A stretch of DNA of 64,000 nt from Peptoniphilus senegalensis JC140 (GCF_000321025.1 NZ_HE610718.1:76350-140349); one strand, 5' to 3'. Numbered from the stretch's first letter, positions 55,076 to 64,000 are shown. Notes: generated by a model from the letters alone, not told the origin. Numbers and translations: made by a program.

Positions 55076-56289
55076 TAAACATATCCCACTGGATTTACAG
55101 TAGCTCCATTAACTCTCACTTCAAAGTGCAAATGCGGTCCAGTAGAAAGCCCTGTTGAGCCAATAAAGGCAACTACATCGCCTTCCTTTACAGAATCGCC
55201 AACATTTACATTTACTGCTGAACAGTGAGCATAGACTGTAACAGTTTCTCCATGATCAACCATTACCACATTTCCATAACCGCTCATAAGCTTTGCCATA
55301 ATAACTGTACCAGATTTTGCAGCAACTATAGGTGTTCCTATTGGTGCAGGTATGTCTATTCCAGAATGGAATTTTGAATATCCTAATATTGGATGAACTC
55401 TATATCCATAAGGAGAAGAGATAGAATAATGTCCTGGAACTGGCCAAGTATACTTTTGACCATCTCTAGGCCCAGAGGATACGGAAATATTACTGTGAAC
55501 TCTTGTTGCTCTTCTAGCAGCTTCTTCAGCTTTCTTTTGCTCGGCAATTTCCTTTTGAAGTCTTGCTATTTCTGAATCCAAACTTTCCCAATTTGCCTGA
55601 GCTTTTTCAAATTCAGCTTTATATAAATCTAAATTTGACTCTAAAACTTTCATATATTCATTTTTTGCATTAACTGCCGCTTGATAAGTTGCCCTTTCAT
55701 TTTCAACAGCAGCCTTATTTGCAGATACCTTTGCTCTGTCAATTTGGAGTCTCTCTTTAGCGTCATTTATTGTATCTATTTGTTCTTTTATATACTCGAT
55801 TAATTCCCTATCAGCCTTTGCTATAGAAGAGATAATTTCATTATTTCTAAGTAATTCTTCGATGTCCCTTGAATTTAAAATAACTTCAAGATAATTTACA
55901 TTACCTCTTTTGTACATCTCTCTAAGTCTCATGCGAAGTGCATCAGTATTTTCTGATAAATTAACTTGCGCTTCTTCTAATTTCTTTTGATTTTCATCTA
56001 TGTCAGCATTTAATTTTGAAATTTCACCTTGTAATGATGAAATTTTGGCAGAAGCAACTTGAATCTTTGCGTCTAAACTTTCAATTTCGCCATTGACTGA
56101 TTTTTTTTCAGTTTCTGTGTTTGAAATATTAGTCTTCTGCTCCTTGATTTTTTTATTTAACTGTGTTTGCTCTTGCTTCTTCTTATTTTTTTCAATAGTC
56201 AAAGACTTTGAAGACTTGGCAAGAGCGCCAGTTGGCACTGTCATAAGTGCTGCAAGGCATAGAGCAAGAAATTTTTTCTTACTATACAT
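55075..56289 (-). CDS. EnvC-like murein hydrolase activator / M23 peptidase
   Basis: 404 residues. Signal peptide (about residues 1-24), a long coiled-coil region (residues about 28-260) and a C-terminal M23 domain. The zinc motif is complete: HSGIDIPAP, and HLHFEVR near the end, so it may itself cut peptidoglycan. FtsEX in other bacteria opens coiled-coil activators of this type. It lies directly downstream of ftsX. ATG 56289 is preceded by GAGAG. Confidence 0.92.
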   Translation of the reverse strand: MYSKKKFLALCLAALMTVPTGALAKSSKSLTIEKNKKKQEQTQLNKKIKEQKTNISNTETEKKSVNGEIESLDAKIQVASAKISSLQGEISKLNADIDENQKKLEEAQVNLSENTDALRMRLREMYKRGNVNYLEVILNSRDIEELLRNNEIISSIAKADRELIEYIKEQIDTINDAKERLQIDRAKVSANKAAVENERATYQAAVNAKNEYMKVLESNLDLYKAEFEKAQANWESLDSEIARLQKEIAEQKKAEEAARRATRVHSNISVSSGPRDGQKYTWPVPGHYSISSPYGYRVHPILGYSKFHSGIDIPAPIGTPIVAAKSGTVIMAKLMSGYGNVVMVDHGETVTVYAHCSAVNVNVGDSVKEGDVVAFIGSTGLSTGPHLHFEVRVNGATVNPVGYV

Positions 56290-56302
56290 TCTCTCAATTC
56301 AC

Positions 56303-57205
56303 CTACACATCCAAAAATTTCTTAGTTGAAAACAAACTTCCAAAGAAGCCTATTCCAACACCAATACATACAAATATTATATACATATCCATCCTTATAG
56401 ACAAGGCGGGTATCAAATCTACATTAGTAATATCGTAAAGCTGAGGATTTAACCTATCAAATAAAATTTCATATAGTTTTATAGTTATAAAACCTGCAAT
56501 AAGAGCACCTAAAGCACCAAAAATAATTCCATCTATCAAGAAAGGCCCTCTAATATATGTGTTAGTAGCACCAACATACTTCATAATATTAATCTCTTTT
56601 CTTCGATTTGAAATGGAAATTTTAATAGTGTTGTGGATAATGAGTACAGACACAAGCACAAGTATAAGCACAATACCTGCCCCAACATATTTTACTCCAT
56701 TTTGAACTTTCATCATTTGAGTGACGAAATCGTAATAATAATTATGGTCTTCAACAATTGGAAGATCCTTGTAAGATTCTTCGACTTCCTTGCCATAAGA
56801 CAATTCTTTCATTTCAACAGTTACTGAAGCTGGAAGAGGGTTTCCACCTGGAATGTTTTCAAGAATTTCAGAATTTTCTCCAAAACCTTCCTTAAATTCC
56901 TTTAAAGCTTCATCTCTTGAAACGTAGGAAACTTTTTTGACCTTTTCATTGCTGTGAAGTTCATCAATAAAGGCATTAACATCACTAGGACTTGCCTCGT
57001 CTTTTAAGAAAAATACAACTTTATCTAACTTTTCTCCAGTTTGGTAGACAATTCCATTTAAGTTTAAAATCATTAGCATGACAACTCCAAAGAGTGTTAG
57101 CATGGCAGAAATGGAAATTATAGAAGTAAAAGACATTGTCTTATTTCTCCAGATGCCAGAAAAAGATTCTTTCAAAACATTAAAGAATTGGCGTATTACT
57201 TTCAT
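56303..57205 (-). CDS. ftsX: Cell-division membrane protein FtsX
   Basis: 300 residues from ATG 57205 (GGGAGG upstream). Four transmembrane helices: one at the start, then three near the end, with an extracellular loop of about 110 residues that binds the periplasmic hydrolase. TSIISISAMLTLFGVVML and VGATNTYIRGPFLIDGIIFGALGA are typical. It overlaps ftsE by 26 bases. Confidence 0.94.
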   Translation of the reverse strand: MKVIRQFFNVLKESFSGIWRNKTMSFTSIISISAMLTLFGVVMLMILNLNGIVYQTGEKLDKVVFFLKDEASPSDVNAFIDELHSNEKVKKVSYVSRDEALKEFKEGFGENSEILENIPGGNPLPASVTVEMKELSYGKEVEESYKDLPIVEDHNYYYDFVTQMMKVQNGVKYVGAGIVLILVLVSVLIIHNTIKISISNRRKEINIMKYVGATNTYIRGPFLIDGIIFGALGALIAGFITIKLYEILFDRLNPQLYDITNVDLIPALSIRMDMYIIFVCIGVGIGFFGSLFSTKKFLDV

Positions 57206-57878
57206 AGTAACCTCCCTCTTTAACATCAGATATGATTCGTCCTTCCTCTAGAGTGACAACTCTCTTATTAAATTTATCTACAATATTTACTGCGTGAGTA
57301 GCCATAATAACAGTCTTTCCATCGTCATTAATATTTTTTAAAGCACTCATAATGTCCCAAGCAGTGGACTCATCAAGATTTCCTGTTGGCTCGTCGCAAA
57401 CAAGGTAAGGCGCCTTATTTACTATTGCCCTTGCAATGGAAACTCTTTGTGACTCTCCACCAGAAAGCTCTGATGGATAGTCCTTCTTCTTGTCAGTTAA
57501 ATTGACAAGATCAAGGGCATAGTCAACTTTTTCATTTATTTCTTTTTTTGACTCTCCAAGAATTTCAAGGGCAAATGCCACATTTTCATAGACAGTCTTT
57601 TTTTCTAATAATCTGTAGTCTTGGAAGACAACTGAAATATTTCTCCTAAGCTTAGGTATCATATATTTAGAAAATTTTGTTATGTCATTGTCGCCAATAA
57701 AAATTTTTCCACGATTTACTTTTTCTTCTCTAATCAAAAGTTTTATCATAGTAGATTTGCCAGCGCCAGATGGCCCAACTAAAAATACAAAATCGCCTCT
57801 AGGTATTTCAATACTTACATTTGAAAGCGCAGTAACGCCGTTGTTGTATTCCTTAAATACATTTTCAAATTTAATCAT
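57180..57878 (-). CDS. ftsE: Cell-division ATP-binding protein FtsE
   Basis: 232 residues. Walker A VGPSGAGKSTMI, signature SGGESQRVSIARAI, Walker B YLVCDEPTGNLD, and switch His in VIMATHAVN. With FtsX it forms a mechanotransmitting ABC complex that controls cell-wall hydrolysis at the septum. AAAGGTG precedes the ATG. Confidence 0.95.
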   Translation of the reverse strand: MIKFENVFKEYNNGVTALSNVSIEIPRGDFVFLVGPSGAGKSTMIKLLIREEKVNRGKIFIGDNDITKFSKYMIPKLRRNISVVFQDYRLLEKKTVYENVAFALEILGESKKEINEKVDYALDLVNLTDKKKDYPSELSGGESQRVSIARAIVNKAPYLVCDEPTGNLDESTAWDIMSALKNINDDGKTVIMATHAVNIVDKFNKRVVTLEEGRIISDVKEGGYYESNTPIL

Positions 57879-58026
57879 ACTTACACCTTTCTCTAATCTC
57901 TAATAATTATATTACAAAGTGGTTACAATTGTACAGTGGATTTGTTAATTTTCTGAAATTTTCCAACATTATTAATATTTTTAAAAAACGCATTAAAATA
58001 TTTAAAAAATTTTTTTAAAAAAATAT

Positions 58027-58055
58027 TTTACATTTCAAAAGTCTTCGTGTATAAT
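58027..58055 (+). promoter_or_regulatory. Promoter of the CofE-like gene
   Basis: TTTACA, 17 bases, TATAAT, about 50 bases before the start codon. Confidence 0.7.
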
Positions 58056-58106
58056 TTTGAAGTAAAAAAGTAATTTATTTTAATGTTATTAAATGTAGGA
58101 GGAATT

Positions 58107-59291
58107 ATGCAAAGATACATTGGAACAGTAGTACGTGGAATTCGTACACCGATTGTAAAAAGTGGAGACAATTTAGTTGATATCGTCGTTGATTCCCTAA
58201 GTAAGGCTCTTGAATCTGAAAATATTTCTATGAAAGACAGAGATGTAGTTGCTGTAACTGAATCTCTTGTTGCTAGAGCTCAAAACAATTATGTAACTGT
58301 AGATGATATAGCAGAAGATATTAATAAGAAATACGACGGAGAAATTGGAATTGTATTCCCTATTCTTAGCCGTAACAGATTTTCAACAATTTTAAGAGGA
58401 ATTGCAAAATCAGGAAAGAAAATCCATTTTCTATTCTCCTACCCTTCCGATGAAGTTGGAAATTCGTTAATGGATCCAAATCTTATTTACGAAGCAAAGA
58501 TTAATCCTTTCACTGATGTGTTAGAAGAAAAAGATTATAGAAGAATTTTTGGCGAAGTTGTTAAGCACGAATTCACAGGAATTGACTACGTTACTCTTTA
58601 CAAAGAAATTTGTGGCGGCAACTGTGAAATCCACTTCTCAAATGACCCTAAGACAATTTTAAATTACACTGATGAAGTTCTTATTGGTTCAACTCATACA
58701 AGATTTTCAATCAAGAGACTTTTAAAAGATGAAGGTGCAAAAGTTGTTCTTGGTCTTGACGATATTCTAAATGAATCAATTAATGGCAGTGGTTACAACG
58801 AAGAATTTGGTCTACTTGGTTCAAACTTCGCTTCTGAATCAAAATTAAAGTTATTCCCAAGAGATGGAGAAGAATTTGTAAATGCTGTTCAAAAGAAATT
58901 AGTTGACAAGTACAATAAAGAAATCGAAGTAATGATTTATGGCGACGGTGCTTTCAAAGATCCAGTAGGAAAAATTTGGGAACTTGCTGACCCAGTAGTT
59001 TCCCCTGCTCACACAAAGGGACTTGCTGGCACACCTAGCGAACTTAAAATAAAATATATTGCAGACACTGACCTTAAAGATATGAACACTGAAGAAGCAA
59101 CTGCTGCAATGAAAGAAAAAATAAATCACAAAAATAAAGATTTAGTTGGAACTGATGAAACTCTTGGAACAACTCCAAGAAGAATTACTGACTTACTTGG
59201 AAGTCTTTGCGACCTAACAAGTGGCTCTGGCGACAAGGGAACTCCAGTAATTTTAATCCAAGGCTACTTCGACAACTTCGCAACAGAATAA
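58107..59291 (+). CDS. F420-0:gamma-glutamyl ligase-like (CofE-family) protein
   Basis: 394 residues from ATG 58107 (AGGAGG upstream). Family stretches: QRYIGTVVRGIRTPIVKSGDNL, DVVAVTESLVARAQNN, SRNRFSTILRGIAKS and GDGAFKDPVGKIWELADPVV. CofE proteins add glutamate to F420, but nothing else of F420 biosynthesis is in the window and Firmicutes usually lack F420. Such relatives may ligate amino acids to another acceptor. Monocistronic with its own terminator. Confidence 0.8.
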   Translation: MQRYIGTVVRGIRTPIVKSGDNLVDIVVDSLSKALESENISMKDRDVVAVTESLVARAQNNYVTVDDIAEDINKKYDGEIGIVFPILSRNRFSTILRGIAKSGKKIHFLFSYPSDEVGNSLMDPNLIYEAKINPFTDVLEEKDYRRIFGEVVKHEFTGIDYVTLYKEICGGNCEIHFSNDPKTILNYTDEVLIGSTHTRFSIKRLLKDEGAKVVLGLDDILNESINGSGYNEEFGLLGSNFASESKLKLFPRDGEEFVNAVQKKLVDKYNKEIEVMIYGDGAFKDPVGKIWELADPVVSPAHTKGLAGTPSELKIKYIADTDLKDMNTEEATAAMKEKINHKNKDLVGTDETLGTTPRRITDLLGSLCDLTSGSGDKGTPVILIQGYFDNFATE

Positions 59292-59313
59292 TTAATAGAA
59301 AATCATAAAATTT

Positions 59314-59338
59314 AAGGAGCTTAGGCTCCTTTTTTTTC
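59314..59338 (+). terminator. Terminator after the CofE-like gene
   Basis: AAGGAGC/GCTCCTT with loop TTAG and eight T. Confidence 0.92.
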
Positions 59339-59411
59339 TTGCCAATTTTTAAATTTCTCATCCACCTTTAAGTATATTATTGTATTATTTTTAAAAAATA
59401 TCCCCTTTCCT

Positions 59412-59440
59412 TTGATAAAACCTTTTCATTGTATTACAAT
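59412..59440 (+). promoter_or_regulatory. Promoter of the hydrogenase operon
   Basis: TTGATA, 17 bases, TACAAT, 20 bases before the hydC start. Confidence 0.7.
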
Positions 59441-59459
59441 GAAATAAGAGGTGGTAGAT

Positions 59460-59966
59460 ATGAAGTTAAAAACTATGGGCTTAGATAATGCTCTCTTAAA
59501 GAGTTTAAAAGACTACATAGATACTTTTGATAATAAGGAAAACAATATTATTAGTATTCTTCATTACGCTCAAGATATTTTTGGTTACCTACCAAAGGAT
59601 CTTCAAGTTTATATAGCAAGACTTACTGATCTCCCTGCAAGCAGAATAAATGGCATAGTAACTTTTTATTCCTTTTTCAACGAAAAGAAAATGGGAAAAT
59701 TTAGAGTCGACGTATGTTTAGGTACAGCTTGCTTTGTAAAGGGTTCCGAAGAAATTATGAAGGCTTTTAAGGATGAATTAAATGTAGACGGCGATGGATT
59801 AAGTGAAGACGGTCTCTTCAATGTCAATTCCATTAGATGCCTTGGTGCTTGTGGCATTGGTCCAGTAGTCCGTATAAATGACAAAATTTATGGTCATGTT
59901 GAAGTTGAAGATGTAAAAGACATAATAGCTTCTCACAGAAAAGAACTAGAAGAAGCGACTAAATAG
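59460..59966 (+). CDS. hydC: NADH-linked hydrogenase subunit, NuoE/HydC type
   Basis: 168 residues from ATG 59460 (AGAGGTGG upstream). Thioredoxin-like [2Fe-2S] fold with the cysteine pairs in VCLGTACFVKG and RCLGACGIGPVV. Small subunit of the NAD-reducing [FeFe]-hydrogenase, passing electrons between flavin and iron-sulfur sites. First gene of four. Confidence 0.92.
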   Translation: MKLKTMGLDNALLKSLKDYIDTFDNKENNIISILHYAQDIFGYLPKDLQVYIARLTDLPASRINGIVTFYSFFNEKKMGKFRVDVCLGTACFVKGSEEIMKAFKDELNVDGDGLSEDGLFNVNSIRCLGACGIGPVVRINDKIYGHVEVEDVKDIIASHRKELEEATK

Positions 59967-59994
59967 AAAAACTTTAAATTCAAAGGAGGTAATT

Positions 59995-60384
59995 ATGACA
60001 AAAATAGATTCCTTGGAAAAACTTATTTCTATAAAAGAGTCAAGGCATCATCAAACTATTTTGAGAGATATTGGCGAAATGCAAGACGATGATATTATAG
60101 AAATTTTTATAACTGGAAACGAAACAGAAAAATATATAGAAATCGAAAAAGTTTTTGACGACTTAAAAAGTTTTGTCCGCGAAAAGGGTATGCGAAACTG
60201 CAAATTTTTATTTAAAGACGATCCAAATCAAAAAGAAAAGTTTAACATTGAAATAAAATTTAACGTCTGTGCAAATGTGAAGAGCAACTCCCTTAACACA
60301 GACTCCATTAAAGATTTTATTTTAAATGTTGCTTCTATGAAGAGTCAAACCCTCGAGTACGAAAAAGAGGTGTCACATGAATAA
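59995..60384 (+). CDS. Small protein in the hydrogenase operon, degenerate HndB-like position
   Basis: 129 residues with a clear AAAGGAGG ribosome site, overlapping the next gene by 8 bases. In related operons (for example Desulfovibrio hndABCD) this position holds a thioredoxin-like [2Fe-2S] protein. Here SLEKLISIKES at the start is reminiscent of HndB, but only two Cys occur (in RNCKF and NVCANV), so the four cluster ligands are missing. I infer a HndB relative that lost its cluster, or an unrelated filler with a structural role. Function not known. Confidence 0.5.
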   Translation: MTKIDSLEKLISIKESRHHQTILRDIGEMQDDDIIEIFITGNETEKYIEIEKVFDDLKSFVREKGMRNCKFLFKDDPNQKEKFNIEIKFNVCANVKSNSLNTDSIKDFILNVASMKSQTLEYEKEVSHE

Positions 60385-62146
60385 TTTGAGATTACAAATA
60401 CTTATTTGCAAGGGAACTGGTTGTGTCTCTGCAAGAAGTGATTTGATTAAGGAGAATTTTGACAAGGCAATTGAGAAATATAAAATCAGAGATGTTGAGG
60501 CAATGATAACTGGTTGCTTTGGCTTTTGTGGAGAAGGCCCCATTGTAAAAGTTGAGCCTGACAATGTCTTTTACACTCATGTAAGTCCAGATGATGTAAA
60601 TGAAATTGTGGCAGAGCACATTCTTCATGGCAGACCTGTCAAAAGACTTCTCTACAAAAACCCAAAAAATAAAGAGCCAATTTACAATCAAAAAGAAATG
60701 AGCTTTTATGGCAAACAAACTCGTGTCGCCCTAAAAAATTGTGGCAAGATTGACCCAGAAAATATTGATGACTACATTTCCTATGATGGCTATCAAGCTC
60801 TTTTAAAAGTTTTAACTGAGATGACCCCACAAGAAGTAATTGACATTATAAAAGCATCTGGACTACGTGGTCGTGGCGGTGGTGGTTTTCCTACTGGCAT
60901 CAAGTGGCAAAATACATATAATTCTCCAGGTCATGAAAAATATATTTTCTGCAACGCTGATGAAGGAGACCCTGGTGCCTTTATGGATAGAAGTATTTTG
61001 GAGGGAGACCCAAACTCTATTGTTGAAGCAATGACTATTGGCGGCTATGCAACTTGTGCAAATCATGGAGTTGTTTACATTAGAGCAGAATATCCTTTAG
61101 CTATTCACAGACTAAAGACAGCAATTTCTCAAGCTAGAAAGTATGGTTTCTTGGGGAAAAATATTTTTAATTCAGGCTTTGATTTTGATATTGAAATTAG
61201 GTATGGCGCCGGAGCCTTTGTCTGTGGCGAAGAAACTGCCCTCATCCACTCTGTTGAAGGTAAGAGAGGCGAACCTACTAGAAAACCACCTTTCCCAAGT
61301 GTAAAGGGTTATAGGGGTAAGCCAACAACTGTAAATAATGTAGAAACTTATGCAAATATTCCAAAAATTATTTTGCGTGGAACTGACTGGTTCACTTCCA
61401 TGGGAACAGAAAAATCTAAGGGCACAAAGGTCTTTGCCCTAGCTGGCAAGGTAAACAATGTTGGACTCGTTGAAGTGCCTATGGGCATAACTATTCGTGA
61501 AATTGTCTATGACATCGGTGGTGGTATTACTGACGGCAAAAAGTTTAAGGCAGTACAAATTGGTGGCCCTTCTGGTGGAATGATTACTAAAGAAAATATT
61601 GACACGCCAATTGATTATGAAAACTTAAAAGAAATTGGTGCAATGATGGGGTCCGGTGGACTGATTGTCATGGACGAAGACAATGACATGGTTGAGATTG
61701 CAAAATTTTATCTTGAATTTACTCAAGATGAGTCCTGCGGCAAATGCACACCTTGTAGAGTTGGGACAAAGAGACTTCTGGAAATGCTAAAAAAACTTTT
61801 GGATGATAAGGGCTCTGAAGAAGACCTTCAAAAAATCGAAGACTTATGTCACAACGTAATTAATTCAGCTGCCTGTGGACTTGGACAAACTGCACCTAAT
61901 CCAATTCTATCTACTATGAAATATTTCCCTGAAGAATACTTAAAATATGCAAGACATCAAATCAAAAGGTCCTATAAGATAAATAAAGATGAGTGCATTG
62001 GTTGTCACAGATGTGCAAGGGAATGCCCTGTAAAATGTATATCTGGAAAACCAAAAGAAAAGCATGAAATTGATGAAGACAAGTGCATAGCCTGTGGAAC
62101 TTGCTTTAAGACATGTCCTGTAGGTGCAGTTGTGGAACCTAAATAG
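60377..62146 (+). CDS. hydB: Hydrogenase NADH-binding/flavin subunit, NuoF/HydB type
   Basis: 589 residues. N-terminal thioredoxin-like [2Fe-2S] part (C11, C16, C47, C51), the FMN and NADH loops GRGGGGFPTGIKW and NADEGDPGAFMD, the SLBB-like region, the NuoF [4Fe-4S] site ESCGKCTPCRVGT (about residue 452) and two ferredoxin clusters near the C-terminus (ECIGCHRCARECPV and CIACGTCFKTCPV). Flavin subunit of an NAD-dependent, probably electron-bifurcating, hydrogenase. The start overlaps the previous gene. Confidence 0.95.
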   Translation: MNNLRLQILICKGTGCVSARSDLIKENFDKAIEKYKIRDVEAMITGCFGFCGEGPIVKVEPDNVFYTHVSPDDVNEIVAEHILHGRPVKRLLYKNPKNKEPIYNQKEMSFYGKQTRVALKNCGKIDPENIDDYISYDGYQALLKVLTEMTPQEVIDIIKASGLRGRGGGGFPTGIKWQNTYNSPGHEKYIFCNADEGDPGAFMDRSILEGDPNSIVEAMTIGGYATCANHGVVYIRAEYPLAIHRLKTAISQARKYGFLGKNIFNSGFDFDIEIRYGAGAFVCGEETALIHSVEGKRGEPTRKPPFPSVKGYRGKPTTVNNVETYANIPKIILRGTDWFTSMGTEKSKGTKVFALAGKVNNVGLVEVPMGITIREIVYDIGGGITDGKKFKAVQIGGPSGGMITKENIDTPIDYENLKEIGAMMGSGGLIVMDEDNDMVEIAKFYLEFTQDESCGKCTPCRVGTKRLLEMLKKLLDDKGSEEDLQKIEDLCHNVINSAACGLGQTAPNPILSTMKYFPEEYLKYARHQIKRSYKINKDECIGCHRCARECPVKCISGKPKEKHEIDEDKCIACGTCFKTCPVGAVVEPK

Positions 62147-62155
62147 AGGTGAATT

Positions 62156-63892
62156 ATGATAAATTGTGTTATTAATGATAAAAAATTAAAAGTTAAGGAA
62201 GGCACGACAATATTAGACGCTGCAAAAGAAATTGGCATAGACATCCCTACACTTTGTCATATGAAACTTCCTAACTTTAATTATGAAAACAAACCTTCAA
62301 GCTGTCGAATTTGCATGGTAGAAGTTGTGGGAAGACCAAAACTTTGCACAGCTTGCTCAGAAGAAATAAGTGAAGGAATGATAGTAAAGACAGATACTCC
62401 AAAGGCAGTTGAAGCAAGAAAAATTAACCTAGAGCTTCTTCTTTCCAATCATCCAAAGGACTGTCTAGTGTGTCCTAAAAACTTAAACTGTGAACTTCAA
62501 GCCTTAGCAGAAAAAATGGGCATAAGAGAAATTGCCTACAAGGGCGAAAGAATGCAGCACAAAGTAGACTCATCTTCAAACTCCATCTATAGAAATCCAA
62601 ATAAATGTGTAATGTGTAGAAGATGTGAAACAATGTGTAACGAAGTTCAAACTGTTGGCACTCTCAGTGGATTAAATCGTGGCTTTGATGCCATAGTTGC
62701 CCCTGCCTTTAACATTCCCCTTGCCGAAAGTTCTTGTACCTTCTGCGGACAATGTGTGGCAGTTTGTCCAACTGGTGCAATAGTAGAAATTGATGCAACG
62801 GCAAAAGTCTTTAATGCCATAAAAAATCCAAAGAAACACGTAGTAGTTCAAGTCGCACCATCAATTAGAGTTGCCATAGGAGAACTCTTTGACATGGAAG
62901 CTGGCGAAGTTACAAGTGGAAAACTTGTCACAGCCCTTAGAAAACTTGGCTTTGATGTAGTCTTTGACACAGACTTTTCTGCCGATTTAACAGTTATGGA
63001 AGAAGCAAGCGAACTTGTTGATAGAATAAAAAACAACAAGACTCTTCCTATTTTGACATCATGTTGCCCTGCTTGGGTTAGATTTATCGAAATGAATTAT
63101 CCCGATATGTTAGACATACCTTCAAGCTGCAAGTCCCCACAAATTATGATGGGTTCCATGGTAAAAACTTATTACTCAAATAAAACGGGAATACCAGCCA
63201 AGGACATTGTCATGGTTTCAGTAATGCCTTGCACAGCAAAAAAAGCTGAAGCTGCAAGATCAGAACTTGGCACAAAAGATATTCGCGACGTGGATTATGT
63301 TCTTTCAACTAGAGAACTTGGACGAATGATAAAACTTTACGGAATAGATTTCAACGGGCTTGAAGAAAGTGATTTTGATGAGTTAATGGGCGAATCTTCT
63401 GGCGCAGGAACAATTTTTGGCACAACTGGTGGCGTAATAGAAGCCGCTATAAGAACTGCAAGTGAATGGCTCACTGGTCAAGAATTAGATAAAATTGAAT
63501 TTGACGAACTTAGAGGTCTAAAGGGCATAAGAAAAGCTGAAGTTAAAGTTGGCGACTTAAACTTAAAAGTTGGCATAGCTCATGGACTTGGCAACGCACG
63601 AAAATTATTAGATGGTATAAAAAGTAAAAAGTATGATTTTGATGCCATAGAAATTATGGCTTGTCCCGGTGGCTGTATCGGTGGCGGTGGTCAACCTTAT
63701 CATCATGGTCATGAAGAAATTTTACTAAAGAGACAAAGAGCCCTTTATGACATTGATAAAAATAAAAAAATCCGAAAATCTCATGAAAACCCAATGATAA
63801 AAGAAATTTATAAAAATTATCTTGGCAAGCCTTATGGAGAAAGAGCTCACGATTTGCTTCACACATCTTACTCTCCTAGAGAAAAAATTTAA
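62156..63892 (+). CDS. hydA: [FeFe] hydrogenase catalytic subunit HydA
   Basis: 578 residues. N-terminal [2Fe-2S] ferredoxin-like domain, the His-ligated cluster NHPKDCLVCPKNLNC, two ferredoxin clusters, then the H-cluster domain with its three signatures: TSCCPAW (about residue 300), MPCTAKKAEA (about 356) and MACPGGCIGGGG (about 500). Evolves H2 from NADH and ferredoxin, or the reverse. GAGGTG precedes the ATG. The gene follows hydB by 9 bases. Maturation genes hydEFG are not in the window. Confidence 0.96.
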   Translation: MINCVINDKKLKVKEGTTILDAAKEIGIDIPTLCHMKLPNFNYENKPSSCRICMVEVVGRPKLCTACSEEISEGMIVKTDTPKAVEARKINLELLLSNHPKDCLVCPKNLNCELQALAEKMGIREIAYKGERMQHKVDSSSNSIYRNPNKCVMCRRCETMCNEVQTVGTLSGLNRGFDAIVAPAFNIPLAESSCTFCGQCVAVCPTGAIVEIDATAKVFNAIKNPKKHVVVQVAPSIRVAIGELFDMEAGEVTSGKLVTALRKLGFDVVFDTDFSADLTVMEEASELVDRIKNNKTLPILTSCCPAWVRFIEMNYPDMLDIPSSCKSPQIMMGSMVKTYYSNKTGIPAKDIVMVSVMPCTAKKAEAARSELGTKDIRDVDYVLSTRELGRMIKLYGIDFNGLEESDFDELMGESSGAGTIFGTTGGVIEAAIRTASEWLTGQELDKIEFDELRGLKGIRKAEVKVGDLNLKVGIAHGLGNARKLLDGIKSKKYDFDAIEIMACPGGCIGGGGQPYHHGHEEILLKRQRALYDIDKNKKIRKSHENPMIKEIYKNYLGKPYGERAHDLLHTSYSPREKI

Positions 63893-63900
63893 AACAATTT

Positions 63901-63967
63901 AATTATTACAAAGTAGAAAAGGTGGAGATAACATTTTGTTCTCCACCTTTTCTACTTTGTAATAATT
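63901..63967. repeat. 28-base perfect inverted repeat after hydA
   Basis: Arms at 63901-63928 and 63940-63967 are fully complementary, separated by 11 bases. It is too long for a usual terminator and lacks a clear T run, though AT-rich ends could allow it to work in both directions. Confidence 0.85.
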
Positions 63968-64000
63968 ATATAAATCTAAACATAATAAAAATCCACCGGC

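Overview
The window is AT-rich chromosomal DNA from a low-GC anaerobic Gram-positive bacterium. It carries the mfd-pth-prs-glmU block, rpmG-secE-nusG-rplKAJL, dnaE-pfkA-pyk, ftsEX, strong GGAGG ribosome binding sites, a DHFR next to a two-component pair, and an [FeFe]-hydrogenase operon of the NADH-linked type. This points to the Clostridia/Tissierellia branch, and an anaerobic coccus such as Peptoniphilus or a relative is my best guess (inference, not proven). I see no insertion sequence, prophage, CRISPR array or rRNA. The only tRNA is tRNA-Cys.

Layout. 1-5.2 kb: the 5' part of hflX, an orphan HicB-like gene, a class A penicillin-binding protein whose transpeptidase motifs look broken, a 58-residue basic protein and a macro-domain protein. 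5.3-9.4 kb: an NhaC-type antiporter with a TIM-barrel partner, a HEPN plus PD-(D/E)XK protein standing alone, and two small envelope proteins. 9.5-14.0 kb: a 5-oxoproline catabolic operon (pxpA, NRAMP-like transporter, pxpB, pxpC, DUF1445/D-glutamate cyclase-like). 14.2-17.2 kb: a TPP-riboswitch operon for uptake of a thiamine precursor. 17.2-24.1 kb: nitroreductase, ABC exporter, MurJ flippase, a membrane-anchored K/E-repeat protein, an HD-domain protein and a CmpB-like membrane protein.

24.2-39.4 kb, almost all on the minus strand: pyk, pfkA, dnaE, HPr, whiA, prsA, mfd, pth, prs and glmU. 39.4-41.4 kb: a 545-base gap with hairpins, a GC-rich patch and a promoter, then a 27-residue leader peptide with three consecutive Cys codons, a hairpin and an intrinsic terminator in front of cysK-cysE. 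This looks like ribosome-mediated cysteine attenuation. 41.5-44.9 kb: rplL-rplJ under an L10 leader, then rplA-rplK-nusG-secE-rpmG with a promoter and a terminator-like hairpin in the leader. 45.0-53.6 kb: CPBP protease, small membrane protein, DinG/XPD-like helicase, trmL, a COG2509-type flavoprotein, lepB, histidine kinase, response regulator and folA. 53.7-57.9 kb: tRNA-Cys, ctpA, an M23/EnvC-like hydrolase, ftsX and ftsE, a cell-division peptidoglycan-processing set. 58.1-63.9 kb: a CofE-like ligase and the trimeric hydrogenase operon (hydC, a cysteine-poor small gene, hydB, hydA), ending in a 28-bp perfect inverted repeat.

The strongest candidates for something not well described are the polycysteine leader attenuator (39754-39993), the HEPN/nuclease fusion (7664-8566) and the penicillin-binding protein with lost catalytic residues (1504-4398).
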